The translations under genes and the position numbers were made by a program. The notes beneath the pieces are model-generated. The model was not told the DNA's origin. It saw nothing but the letters and a program-made list of their open reading frames with translations, and made no database searches. Below, in pieces: positions 43,973 through 52,072 of a stretch of 64,000 nucleotides of DNA. This DNA comes from JAHBNG01 sp039028975 (lineage in GTDB: Bacteria; Chloroflexota; Anaerolineae; Caldilineales; Caldilineaceae): NCBI GenBank assembly GCA_039028975.1, contig JBCCHB010000045.1, positions 38,469 through 102,468 on the forward strand. Reading direction: 5' to 3'. Numbering within the stretch: the stretch's first letter is position 1; each line of letters starts with the position of its first letter.

Positions 43973-44270
43973 CGGCTTTGTCAGCCATTTCCTCAAATCG
44001 TCGAATGAGATCATCCAGCAACTCTTCATGGGCATCAAATTCCACGTTTGTCCCACCAGCATCCTGTGCAAGAGTTGCCTTCCAACCAATGCCTTCGACG
44101 ATTTTCAGTTTTTCTGCCACGCCACCACCAAGTCGCTTAAGCAGCGCTTCTGCCATTTCAATAGACAACCCAGAGAAGGTAAGTGTCTCTGTATCATAGA
44201 GGGTTGTATCTTCGTATTCTTCATAACGGTTGTCTCGTCCGTCCTCAAATGATGAAGTGCTAATGGGCAC
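43968..44270 (-). CDS. Small conserved-looking acidic protein of unknown function
   Basis: 100 residues from a GTG at 44268-44270, with AAGGAG five bases upstream. The longer frame to 44372 has a poor start and unlikely N-terminal sequence. The protein is acidic, has a repeated YEEYEDTTLYDTET segment (16-29 of the short form), then an amphipathic part with MAEALLKRLGGGVAEKLKIVEGI and ends LLDDLIRRFEEMADKAV. I see no signal peptide, membrane segment or recognised motif. The strong ribosome binding site and codon pattern make me believe it is real, but not its function. Confidence 0.6.
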   Translation of the reverse strand: MPISTSSFEDGRDNRYEEYEDTTLYDTETLTFSGLSIEMAEALLKRLGGGVAEKLKIVEGIGWKATLAQDAGGTNVEFDAHEELLDDLIRRFEEMADKAV

Positions 44271-44462
44271 GGTCACTCCTTGCTTACAGGATGTATTCGA
44301 TGAAGTCTCTACCTTCCTGAGCTCTATTCTCCCAAATAATGACCAGGTTCTAATCAAGGATTGGGATAGCAAGCCGACTTCATCCAGGCATTATATCACG
44401 TAAATAACAGAAATGGAAGGGTATAAACTATTACACATACCCGTTACTTGTTGACCTTTGCT

Positions 44463-45113
44463 CTACCCTAATCGTTCCTTAATAAAACGTTCTTCGGTCG
44501 TTGCTAGCATAAATCGATTACTTTGTTTTTGATTGGCGAGCGTGTCGGAAGGCTTGGGTCCGTAATTATGACCAGGATAGATGATTGTCTCATCTGGCAG
44601 CTTCATGACTCGATGATGGATGCTATTGTACATGGCTTTGACATCACTATCTGGCAGATCACATCGTCCACACCCATCGATAAAAACTGTATCACCAGCA
44701 ATGAGTTGGCTCCCATAGAGGAAGCATTGTCCACCTGGCGAGTGTCCGGGTGTGTGGATGACCTGGAATGCCATATTGCCGATCTGTAGATTATCGCCAT
44801 CTTCTAGCTCTTTGATGCCTGCCACATCAGGACGGAACTTGGGGGCCTCGTGACGGCTAATATAAACAGGAACAGGGTGACTTTCCAAGAGCTCTGCTAC
44901 CCCATTCGTATGATCATGATGACCGTGGGTCAGCCAGATTGCCTGGATTTCGTACCCTAACTTCGCGGCTGTTTGCCGAATCTGGGGAACGTCCCACGCG
45001 GGATCGACTATGGCCATTTGACGGGTGCCTGGGTCACCAACAAAGTAAATAAAGTTCTCTGCTGGACCAATTTCTGCTTGGTGGATGAGTACGTCTTTAG
45101 GAGAATGATTCAT
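44463..45113 (-). CDS. Metallo-beta-lactamase-fold hydrolase (glyoxalase II-like)
   Basis: A 216-residue hydrolase with the binuclear metal motif THGHHDHTNG near residue 62, HTPGHSPGGQ, IAGDTVFIDG and a final PGHNYGPKPS. This order is that of hydroxyacylglutathione hydrolases and related thioesterases. The neighbour on the opposite strand (45250-45669) is a glyoxalase I-like protein, which suggests a two-step methylglyoxal detoxification. The start is at the ATG at 45111-45113; a longer frame to 45179 has no better signal. Confidence 0.88.
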   Translation of the reverse strand: MNHSPKDVLIHQAEIGPAENFIYFVGDPGTRQMAIVDPAWDVPQIRQTAAKLGYEIQAIWLTHGHHDHTNGVAELLESHPVPVYISRHEAPKFRPDVAGIKELEDGDNLQIGNMAFQVIHTPGHSPGGQCFLYGSQLIAGDTVFIDGCGRCDLPDSDVKAMYNSIHHRVMKLPDETIIYPGHNYGPKPSDTLANQKQSNRFMLATTEERFIKERLG

Positions 45114-45249
45114 ATGTGCGACTTTCCTTAAATCACTGTATAATTTGCTAAATGACATTACGGCCCACTGAGTATACAAAATGAGTATACCAAAGATGTG
45201 GATGTCAATCGAATCAATCTGAGCTTTGGCTCACATCAAGGAGAAGACT

Positions 45250-45669
45250 ATGAATTATTTACATACCATGATCCGTGTCCACGATCTTGACCGGGCTTTG
45301 GACTTCTTTGTCAACAAAATGGGGATGAAGGAAGTTCGGCGCACGGAGAGTGAAAAAGGTCAGTATACAAACGTCTTTCTGGCTGCAAGTGATGGTGACT
45401 TACCTCTTGAATTAACCTACAACTGGCACGAGCCTGAACCCTATGCAACCGGACGATTCTTTGGTCATTTGGCCTATGCTGTTGATAATATTTATGAATA
45501 TTGTGCCGATCTTCAGAGCAAAGGGGTCGACATCCTCCGTCCACCAAGAGATGGAAAGATGGCTTTTATTAAAGCTCCAGATGGACAATCAATTGAGCTG
45601 CTTCAAGCTGGTGATGCTCTACCCGCAGAGGAGCCTTGGGCCAGTATGCAGAATCAGGGATCTTGGTAA
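45250..45669 (+). CDS. gloA: Lactoylglutathione lyase-like (glyoxalase I, VOC family) protein
   Basis: Starts at the ATG at 45250, with AAGGAG six bases before it; the preceding eight codons to 45226 are not needed. The 139-residue protein carries the four metal ligands in glyoxalase I order: H5 in NYLHTMIRV, E in LELTYNW, H in GHLAYAVDN and E in IELLQ. The enzyme converts the adduct of methylglyoxal with a thiol to a lactoyl thioester. It is next to an MBL-fold hydrolase transcribed divergently, consistent with a glyoxalase pair. The thiol used in this organism is not known. Confidence 0.85.
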   Translation: MNYLHTMIRVHDLDRALDFFVNKMGMKEVRRTESEKGQYTNVFLAASDGDLPLELTYNWHEPEPYATGRFFGHLAYAVDNIYEYCADLQSKGVDILRPPRDGKMAFIKAPDGQSIELLQAGDALPAEEPWASMQNQGSW

Positions 45670-45708
45670 ATTGATCATGATATTCAAGCTCAACTAGAGA
45701 GGTCCGCC

Positions 45709-46737
45709 GTGAGAATTGCCATCTTAGCTGACGTTCATGGAAATCTTGCGGCCCTTCATGCTGTTGTAGAGGAGCTTGAACGTGTGGACCCTGCACCTGA
45801 CCATATCGTTGTCAATGGCGATCTAATCAACGGTACGCCATTGAGTTCAGAGGTTATTGACTATATCAGGAAGCAGGATTGGATCGTGGTTCGTGGCAAT
45901 CATGAGTTCTACTACCTGGATTATGGAACAGAACGGGCCCCAGCAGACTATGAAGATGCCATGCGCTGGGGCCAGCTTCATTGGCTAATCGAACAGATTA
46001 CCTTTGAACAGGGATCGTATCTGGCGCTGTTGCCCGATGAACGCACATTCTATATTCCCAATACCGAACCGATTCGGATTGCCCACGGTGTTCCAGGGAA
46101 CAATCGGATCGGTTTCGCCCCTCATCAACCATCAGAAGAGATTGTTCCTAAGATATCTCATGTTCCAGAGAATGTATTGATCACGGCCCATTCCCACGTC
46201 CAGTTTGATCGGTATATTCTCACCGATTTTGATCGTTCAGATGACGGGAATGAGACTCGCTCCGCAAGTATTGATGCCAGGAACCCGTCTCGGCATGGCA
46301 GATTCTTCGATACCCTAAACCATCAAATCTCTTTAGCAAACCTCTGGTGGCACCTGATTAATCCAGGGAGCGTTGGACTACCTCTGAATGGCAATATCAA
46401 CGCCCAATTTGTGCTCTTGGATAGTCACTCTCGGCAAAGGTATCCCGATGGATGGAAAGCCTCTCATTGCCAGGTTCCATATGACAGACGCCCGGTACTT
46501 GATTCGTTTCACTCCAGCGGTATGCTCCAAGCAGGTGGGACAATCAGCTTACTCTTCTATTGGGAACTCTGTACGGCGGAGCCAGAAATTATCCACTTCT
46601 ATCGTTGGGCGATCAAAAACGGTTACCAGCCAGATGCGGATATGACTAAGACCTTTCATGCTTATGTAAATGCTACGGGTCGCGATAGCTATGTGAAGGA
46701 GCAGGATCCGTGTCATGATGGTCCGACCACTATTTGA
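45709..46737 (+). CDS. Metallophosphoesterase
   Basis: A calcineurin-like phosphoesterase of 342 residues that starts with a GTG (45709) preceded by GAGG. Metal motifs: ILADVHGN near residue 6, VVNGDLIN near 33, VRGNHEF near 61, and AHSHVQFDR near 161. This is the family of bis(nucleoside) and other phosphodiesterases with YfcE-like features. No signal peptide is seen, so it is cytoplasmic. The next gene begins 22 bp before its stop, so the two are likely coupled. The substrate is unknown. Confidence 0.86.
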   Translation: MRIAILADVHGNLAALHAVVEELERVDPAPDHIVVNGDLINGTPLSSEVIDYIRKQDWIVVRGNHEFYYLDYGTERAPADYEDAMRWGQLHWLIEQITFEQGSYLALLPDERTFYIPNTEPIRIAHGVPGNNRIGFAPHQPSEEIVPKISHVPENVLITAHSHVQFDRYILTDFDRSDDGNETRSASIDARNPSRHGRFFDTLNHQISLANLWWHLINPGSVGLPLNGNINAQFVLLDSHSRQRYPDGWKASHCQVPYDRRPVLDSFHSSGMLQAGGTISLLFYWELCTAEPEIIHFYRWAIKNGYQPDADMTKTFHAYVNATGRDSYVKEQDPCHDGPTTI

Positions 46738-47506
46738 AGGCGACCGGAGTCAAGTAATTCGATTATTAGAGCAGTCACCCGAGCATAATTTGTATATGTT
46801 GGGGAATTTGACGTCGATCGGTTTTTCGCAGAGTGATCTTTGCCAATATTGGGGAGATTTCAGCGAGCAGGGGCGTTTGCGAGCTGTGTTAAACCGTTAT
46901 ATGGTGGGATGGTCTATTTATGGAGAGTCAGATGCTGATTGGAAGGCTCTTGGTGAAATGGTCGATGATTATCCGACTCCTGCCCGACGCCTTCAGGACA
47001 ATCCAATAGGAATCCCTTCCTTTCTTCCGTACGTAGTCCAATATACACCAAGCAAACTTTCAGTCCAGACCTTAATGTCCTTGGAAAGCTACTCCTTCAA
47101 GCCAGCCAAAGAGCGGGAGGATATCACCATCAGGAGAGCAACCATGGCCGATTTGCCTGCACTGGTGGATTTTTATGCTGATGCTGAGCAGATGTCTAGA
47201 ACCGCTGCAGGGGTAGAAGAACCGATTCAGCGTACGCGGCTCTGGTTTGCTGAGCGCAACGGCCAGATCTGTTCTGCTGCGTTGACCAACGCGGAAGTTG
47301 AGCAAATGGCTATGATTGGCGGCGTTTATTCGGTGCCAGAGAGACGAGGTTGCGGATATAGCCAAGCTGTCTGCAGCGCTTTGTGTGCCGACTTACTTGC
47401 TGAAGGCAAGCGCCCTGTACTGTACTGGGAAACGCCTGCTGCTGGGGCTGTCTATAGGCATCTGGGATTCGACGAAGTAGGTGACTGGCGTTCGGTTCGA
47501 TTCTAG
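46715..47506 (+). CDS. GNAT-family N-acetyltransferase with N-terminal extra domain
   Basis: The C-terminal half (about 135-263) is a GNAT domain: ITIRRATMADLPALVDFY, then GGVYSVPERRGCGYSQAV carrying the acetyl-CoA motif A (RRGCG), and VLYWETPAAGAVYRHLGF. The N-terminal 130 residues, beginning VRPLFEGDRSQVIRLLEQSPEHN, are similar in length to the extra domain of the DUF4081-type acetyltransferases and may set acceptor specificity. The start overlaps the phosphoesterase gene by 23 bp. The acceptor is unknown. Confidence 0.85.
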   Translation: MMVRPLFEGDRSQVIRLLEQSPEHNLYMLGNLTSIGFSQSDLCQYWGDFSEQGRLRAVLNRYMVGWSIYGESDADWKALGEMVDDYPTPARRLQDNPIGIPSFLPYVVQYTPSKLSVQTLMSLESYSFKPAKEREDITIRRATMADLPALVDFYADAEQMSRTAAGVEEPIQRTRLWFAERNGQICSAALTNAEVEQMAMIGGVYSVPERRGCGYSQAVCSALCADLLAEGKRPVLYWETPAAGAVYRHLGFDEVGDWRSVRF

Positions 47507-47688
47507 CAGAACTGTTTTGAGAGCCCTTCAGTTGATTGCAATTCCTGCTCCGTACCAAGCCACAGATGTTCACCTGGTATATGGGGGTTCGACGGATAAT
47601 CGATTTAAAAAGCCATAATGGTCGTTTGTGATCTATTTTTGTAGACTTGTTGGAATAGGCTAAATGTATGTAGGGGTAAACCGTGAAT

Positions 47689-47718
47689 CGTAGGGGCAAG
47701 GTGCTCCTTGCCTCTACG
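47689..47718. repeat. GTAGGGGC-type palindrome between convergent genes
   Basis: CGTAGGGGCAAGG and CCTTGCCTCTACG pair with one mismatch around TGCT. This short palindrome type is widespread in Chloroflexota and cyanobacteria genomes. It sits between the acetyltransferase gene and the sigma factor gene, which converge, and may act as a two-way terminator. Confidence 0.75.
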
Positions 47719-47756
47719 TCCCCGATGGGTATCCGCCCCGCTTTATTGAGAAGACC

Positions 47757-48449
47757 TTATTGGGGTCTAGTAGCAATAACACCTGTTTCAATCCACTCTT
47801 GACGAAGTGATGCTCTGGCCCGACTGAGCCTAGATTTAATGGTGCCGAGTGGTAACTCCAAAAGCTCCGCTGTTTCTGCATAATCATATCCATGGACGTC
47901 AATTAAGAGAACTACATTGCGATGCCAATGAGGCAGCTGATCAATGGCACTGAGTAGATTCTCCATGGTCTCGCTGCGGATGGCTTGGAATTCCGGATCG
48001 CTTGTCTCCTCTGTATTGCTTAGAAAGGTCGGTTGGACATTCACATCTACTTTGGTTTGCTCTGTCAATTCATCTAGACTTAGCGCTGCCCGTCGCTTTT
48101 CCTTTCGCAGATGGTCGTAGCATGTATTGGTGACGATTCGTAAGAGCCAAGAGCGAAAGTTTCCATCTTGAAAACGCTTCATGGCTTTGTGGACTTTGAT
48201 AAACGCTTCTTGGACAGCATCTGCAGCAGCGTCTTCTGTCTTAAGAATATGTTGTGCTACCCGCTCAGCCGCGCTCTTGTAGTAGATGACTAAGTTAGTA
48301 AAAGCTGTTTCGTCACCACTACGTGCTGCTTGAATGGTCATTGACATATCCATCTGCTGGGTACCACCTTGACCACCGTATAATGCCATCATTGGAAAAC
48401 TCTGACGGTGGGTAAATGTCGCATCGACCATATCGGGTTGTTGTAACAT
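47757..48449 (-). CDS. ECF-type RNA polymerase sigma factor
   Basis: A 230-residue sigma-70 family protein with regions 2 and 4. Region 2 has AFIKVHKAMKRFQDGNFRSW and the core-binding helix; region 4 ends DYAETAELLELPLGTIKSRLSRARA, the usual helix-turn-helix. GAGGGAGAA lies directly before the ATG, which fixes the start. About 35 N-terminal residues before region 2 are extra. No anti-sigma gene or regulated operon lies next to it: both neighbours converge on or face away from it. The stimulus is unknown. Confidence 0.92.
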   Translation of the reverse strand: MLQQPDMVDATFTHRQSFPMMALYGGQGGTQQMDMSMTIQAARSGDETAFTNLVIYYKSAAERVAQHILKTEDAAADAVQEAFIKVHKAMKRFQDGNFRSWLLRIVTNTCYDHLRKEKRRAALSLDELTEQTKVDVNVQPTFLSNTEETSDPEFQAIRSETMENLLSAIDQLPHWHRNVVLLIDVHGYDYAETAELLELPLGTIKSRLSRARASLRQEWIETGVIATRPQ

Positions 48450-48542
48450 AGTTTCTCCCTCATTCTATGATCAGTAGGCCGGCTGGGGGCTACGTTTGCA
48501 GCATCCTCGGGTGAAGTACGAGTCGCCTAAAGAGCGAGGTTG

Positions 48543-48600
48543 TGTTGAAAACGTTCGTTTCTTTTGGTAGAAGCCATAAGAAACGACTGTTTTCAAACAG
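48543..48600. repeat. Family A-like short palindrome (A10)
   Basis: GTTGAAAACGTTCGTTTC pairs with GAAACGACTGTTTTCAAAC, and the centre TTTTGGTAGAAG resembles that of A3 and A8. It lies in the 48450-49026 gap; only the terminator at 48943 is visible besides it. Confidence 0.55.
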
Positions 48601-48942
48601 AACTCACTTCAAGAGGGTTAATAGATCCTTGGAAGCCGCTACGGTTACTGATTCTTGATTAACCGAATTACCATAGAGTTGATGAGCCTTTGCTTTCGCA
48701 TACCGGTTTCGCGCACAATCGTCCTGAGAGAGCCTGCTAGGTAGGTAACTTGTGGGCTGCAAACGGAGTCGTGTATGCATGGCATTGGTGGCTGAACTTG
48801 TCTGAACGGACTCAACCGCGAAAGATACCTTTGGTAACGGTGACTCGATTGTAGGAGAGTGAGAAGAAAAATGTCTGATTGTTCAACGACGAAATCTGGA
48901 CCGTTTTCCTACGTATTTCCACTGAAATACCGTATAAAATAA

Positions 48943-48982
48943 AGACCATTGCTAAGAGGTAGACTCCCCTCGGCAATGGTCT
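48943..48982. terminator. Terminator of the two-repeat lipoprotein gene
   Basis: AGACCATTGC pairs with GCAATGGTCT, with further partial pairing inside and T-rich flanks on both strands (CTATTTTTTAT and TTTATTTTATA). It lies 44 bases after the stop of the minus-strand gene. Confidence 0.8.
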
Positions 48983-49026
48983 CTATTTTTTATACTCGGC
49001 AGAACCTAGCTTTTTTCGTGCTGCGT

Positions 49027-51162
49027 CTACATGTTCTCAAGGTGGAATGGGTTCGGAGCCAGAATCGGTGCCGGACAGTTGACCACAAAGCCAGTTGGGT
49101 GGCTGTCTGGCACGCCGTTAAACTGCTCCAAATCGCCAGAATCAACCAAGGAGCGGATCTCATTGGAACTAGTCAATATGGTAGCGCTGGCTTCATCACT
49201 CCAAGTCAAGGTAAAGTGGTCCCAGAAGGGACTCCAAGCTGGGTCGCCTGCATGATTGTCGAAAATGGCAGGTTGGAAGCCCATTACACCAGGGCCTTCA
49301 ATACCATTGCCAAAGACCCAAATTTCATCTGTACCACCAAGTTCTTTCAACTTATTCGTAATCGGCGCGTCCGAAACGTTCATCATTCCGCCCATCATTC
49401 CTGCATCCGTGACGATATAGCGACTACCAGGATAGCATTGGTGAAGCTTCATGGTCACAGTCATATTCCCCATGTCAGGATCGGCAAAGAGCTGACCTGG
49501 CCCAAGGGTCGCTTCCAGGTCTGGATCAACAGAGAGTCCACCACCGGGCCAAGCAATGAGTGGGTAGTTGACATAGACGCCGGTCTCTTCCATGGTAGCG
49601 TCCCCAGCATCAATGGCTGCCTGCACTGCTTCGGCGGAGGTAAGCGATTCATCACCGCCACTCACGTTGACCATACGGAAGAGCGAGCTGTAATTCTCAT
49701 CTCCTGGGATCATCGCAATGACTGGATTACGATCACCATCTAGCATGTAGTAGGTGTTGACTTCACTCGCATCCATACCAGCCGCAACGTTCAGCAATGG
49801 CACATAAGTAAGGCCGACCTCATCGGCAAACGATTGATCCGAGGCATCAGTACGTACATGATAAACAGATTCACCATTGTACATAGCTTCATGCATCATC
49901 ATGGTTACAGAGCCAAAAGCTCCTGCCCATTCATCACTATCAAGCGTGTAGTCGACTACATCATTGGCCATCACAACGGCAAAGTCATTGGGGGCCAAAA
50001 TGGGGGCAGGGCAATTCACTACAAAGCCGTTGGGGTGGCTATCAGGTACACCGTTGAACTGCTCTAAATCGCCTGACTCGACCATAGCGCGAATTTCGCT
50101 GGCATCAGTCAAAATGCGTGCCTTGCCAGGTTCATTCCACGTTAGTGTGAAGTGATCCCAGAACGGACTCCAGGCTGGATCACCCGCTTTGTGATCAAAA
50201 ATGGCCGGTTGGAAGCCCATAACACCAGACCCCTCAATACCATTGCCAAAGACCCAAATTTCGTCCGTACCACCCAATGCCTTGAGTTGGTTTGTAACAG
50301 GGGCATCGGACACGGCCATCATACCACCCATCATCCCAGCATCAGTAACGATATATCGACTTCCAGGATAGCATTGGTGAAGCTTCATGGTCACAGTCAT
50401 ATTTTCGGTATCTGGCGCGGCAAAGAGCTGTCCTGGCCCAAGCGTCTGAGTTAATTCCGTATCAACCGCCAACTCGCCACCGGGCCACTTAATGAACGGG
50501 TAGTTAACGAAGACGTCTGTAGCCTCCATCGTAACATCACCTGCATCTGCTGCTTCCATAACACCGGCAGATGAAGAAAGATCAACGTCTGAATCGCCTG
50601 GATCTACATTGACAACCCGGCACAAGGATGACCATTTCTCATCGCCAGGAATCATAGAGACAACTGGCGGTCGCCCATCGCTAAACATGTAATATGTGTT
50701 GACATCTTCTTCGGGCATAGCCGCTGCGACAGATAGCAGAGGTACGAAGGTCAACCCAACCTCATTCGCGAATTCTTCATTAGACGCATCCGTGCGGATG
50801 AGATAAACATCTTCGCCATCGTAAAGCGCATGGTGCATAAAGAATGTTACAGAGCCAAACATACCAGACCATCCATTGCTGTCGAGTGTGTAATCAATAA
50901 CGTCGCCAGCCATAACCTTGCCACCTTCAGGATCTGCTGCGGTAGGTGGCGCTTCCATCATCTCCATTGCTGGTTCGGCTGCTGGCTCCTCGGCAGGAGC
51001 CATTGTGGGTTCTTCTGCCGGGGCTTCAGTAGGGGCTGAGGCTTCTTCTGGCATGTTGATGCCGCATGCAGCAACAATCATGGCACCACCACCCATGGTG
51101 CTATATGCCAGAAACTGACGGCGTGATAGGGTAGACTGATTCAACTTCAATGCCATGTCCAT
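49027..51162 (-). CDS. Tat-type lipoprotein with two tandem copies of an unnamed 307-residue domain
   Basis: The N-terminus carries SRRQFLAYS (twin-arginine) and a lipobox IVAAC at C33, followed by an Ala/Glu/Pro/Thr linker. Two homologous units, 86-392 and 399-705, share blocks such as DYTLDS-W-GSVT, DEVGLT-VPLL, LHQCYPGSRYIVTDAGMMGG, NGIEG-GVMGFQPAIFD, AWSPFWDHFTLTW and LEQFNGVPDSHP-GFVVNCPAPILAP. The conserved Cys (in HQCYPG and NCPAP), His and Met-rich MMGGMM stretches could bind metal, possibly copper, but this is only a guess. I do not recognise a characterised family. It stands alone and is exported and lipid-anchored. Confidence 0.85.
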   Translation of the reverse strand: MDMALKLNQSTLSRRQFLAYSTMGGGAMIVAACGINMPEEASAPTEAPAEEPTMAPAEEPAAEPAMEMMEAPPTAADPEGGKVMAGDVIDYTLDSNGWSGMFGSVTFFMHHALYDGEDVYLIRTDASNEEFANEVGLTFVPLLSVAAAMPEEDVNTYYMFSDGRPPVVSMIPGDEKWSSLCRVVNVDPGDSDVDLSSSAGVMEAADAGDVTMEATDVFVNYPFIKWPGGELAVDTELTQTLGPGQLFAAPDTENMTVTMKLHQCYPGSRYIVTDAGMMGGMMAVSDAPVTNQLKALGGTDEIWVFGNGIEGSGVMGFQPAIFDHKAGDPAWSPFWDHFTLTWNEPGKARILTDASEIRAMVESGDLEQFNGVPDSHPNGFVVNCPAPILAPNDFAVVMANDVVDYTLDSDEWAGAFGSVTMMMHEAMYNGESVYHVRTDASDQSFADEVGLTYVPLLNVAAGMDASEVNTYYMLDGDRNPVIAMIPGDENYSSLFRMVNVSGGDESLTSAEAVQAAIDAGDATMEETGVYVNYPLIAWPGGGLSVDPDLEATLGPGQLFADPDMGNMTVTMKLHQCYPGSRYIVTDAGMMGGMMNVSDAPITNKLKELGGTDEIWVFGNGIEGPGVMGFQPAIFDNHAGDPAWSPFWDHFTLTWSDEASATILTSSNEIRSLVDSGDLEQFNGVPDSHPTGFVVNCPAPILAPNPFHLENM

Positions 51163-51343
51163 GTTCTCCTTACAATATGAATGTGTAATGTCTTGAAAAA
51201 AATGTTGTGTGTTTGATACTCATCTGATTGATACAATTGTTTGGTACGGTGGTGTCGGTACGATGGCGCAGATCATCATTTATCCGGCAAAGAACCTCTC
51301 AGGGGGCAACTCACCAACATTTCCTAATGACATGGCAGACTTT

Positions 51344-51428
51344 TATACTCAGCTCCGTTTGAAAACACGGGTTTGGTTACTTTGGTAGAGCATGGGAAAG
51401 CTCCTGTTTTCAAGACGACCGCAGTATA
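51344..51428. repeat. Family A palindromic element, copy A8
   Basis: TATACTCAGCTCCGTTTGAA at the left, GTTTGGTTACTTTGGTAGAG in the centre, and TTTTCAAGACGACCGCAG followed by TATA at the right. It is one of the cleanest 85-bp copies, in the 51163-52072 gap. Confidence 0.85.
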
Positions 51429-51506
51429 GTTGACCATAAAGAGTATCCACTCTATACATCATCCAAAGTAGACTATAGATCTCAAGATAATGGGTTTCCT
51501 TGACTC

Positions 51507-51539
51507 AGACCTGACAGGCTTTGAAAATCTGTCAGGTCT
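51507..51539. other. AGACCTGACAG hairpin
   Basis: AGACCTGACAG and CTGTCAGGTCT form an 11-bp perfect stem with an 11-base loop. No gene ends beside it. It may be an isolated terminator or a dispersed palindrome. Confidence 0.6.
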
Positions 51540-51841
51540 TGGAAAATCTTTTTCCCGATACCTATAGACAAAAACTGGGACAAAGTTCTACTGGTTAGCT
51601 ATATCTACACGGAGCATGGAGCAAAGTTGAGCGACTGAATGATGTTGGATAGTCACCGACACTTATTGGCGCTATCTGCGACTGACATAAAGTGTGGTAC
51701 CCAATCACATGTGAGGGAGACAAATATGCTGCTATGCTTGTTTCTGTCACAGTCACTCATGCACATTGACAATGAACGTAAACTATGTCAATATTGCTAT
51801 GTTGGCGCGAAAAAACCTTTCGAGATTGCTTTGCGTCACCT

Positions 51842-51889
51842 AAAAAAGTGTCTGCAGATTTCCTGGCCGGGTGTCGCAGGCACTTTTTA
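51842..51889. terminator. Possible terminator-like hairpin upstream of the histidine kinase gene
   Basis: AAAAAGTGTCTGC pairs with GCAGGCACTTTTT with one G-T pair; the loop is 22 bases. It has A- and T-rich sides, but no gene precedes it closely on either strand. Confidence 0.5.
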
Positions 51890-52072
51890 TTTACCTTCTT
51901 TGAAGGTACACGTAGCATATCCAAATTTTGCAGCCTCGTAGGTAAGAGAACTTACACCGAACTGTTTTGTGAGCATGTTTCTTCATTTTGAGAATTATTC
52001 ACTTGAATCAATAAATGTATGTTACAATAATTCGGTGGTGCGTGAAAGAGAGTCGGTTCCACAGACAAATAA

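Noticed and set aside
51639..51941. 100-residue open frame before the histidine kinase gene
   Set aside because: It contains the terminator-like hairpin at 51842-51889 and has no codon bias or similarity I recognise.
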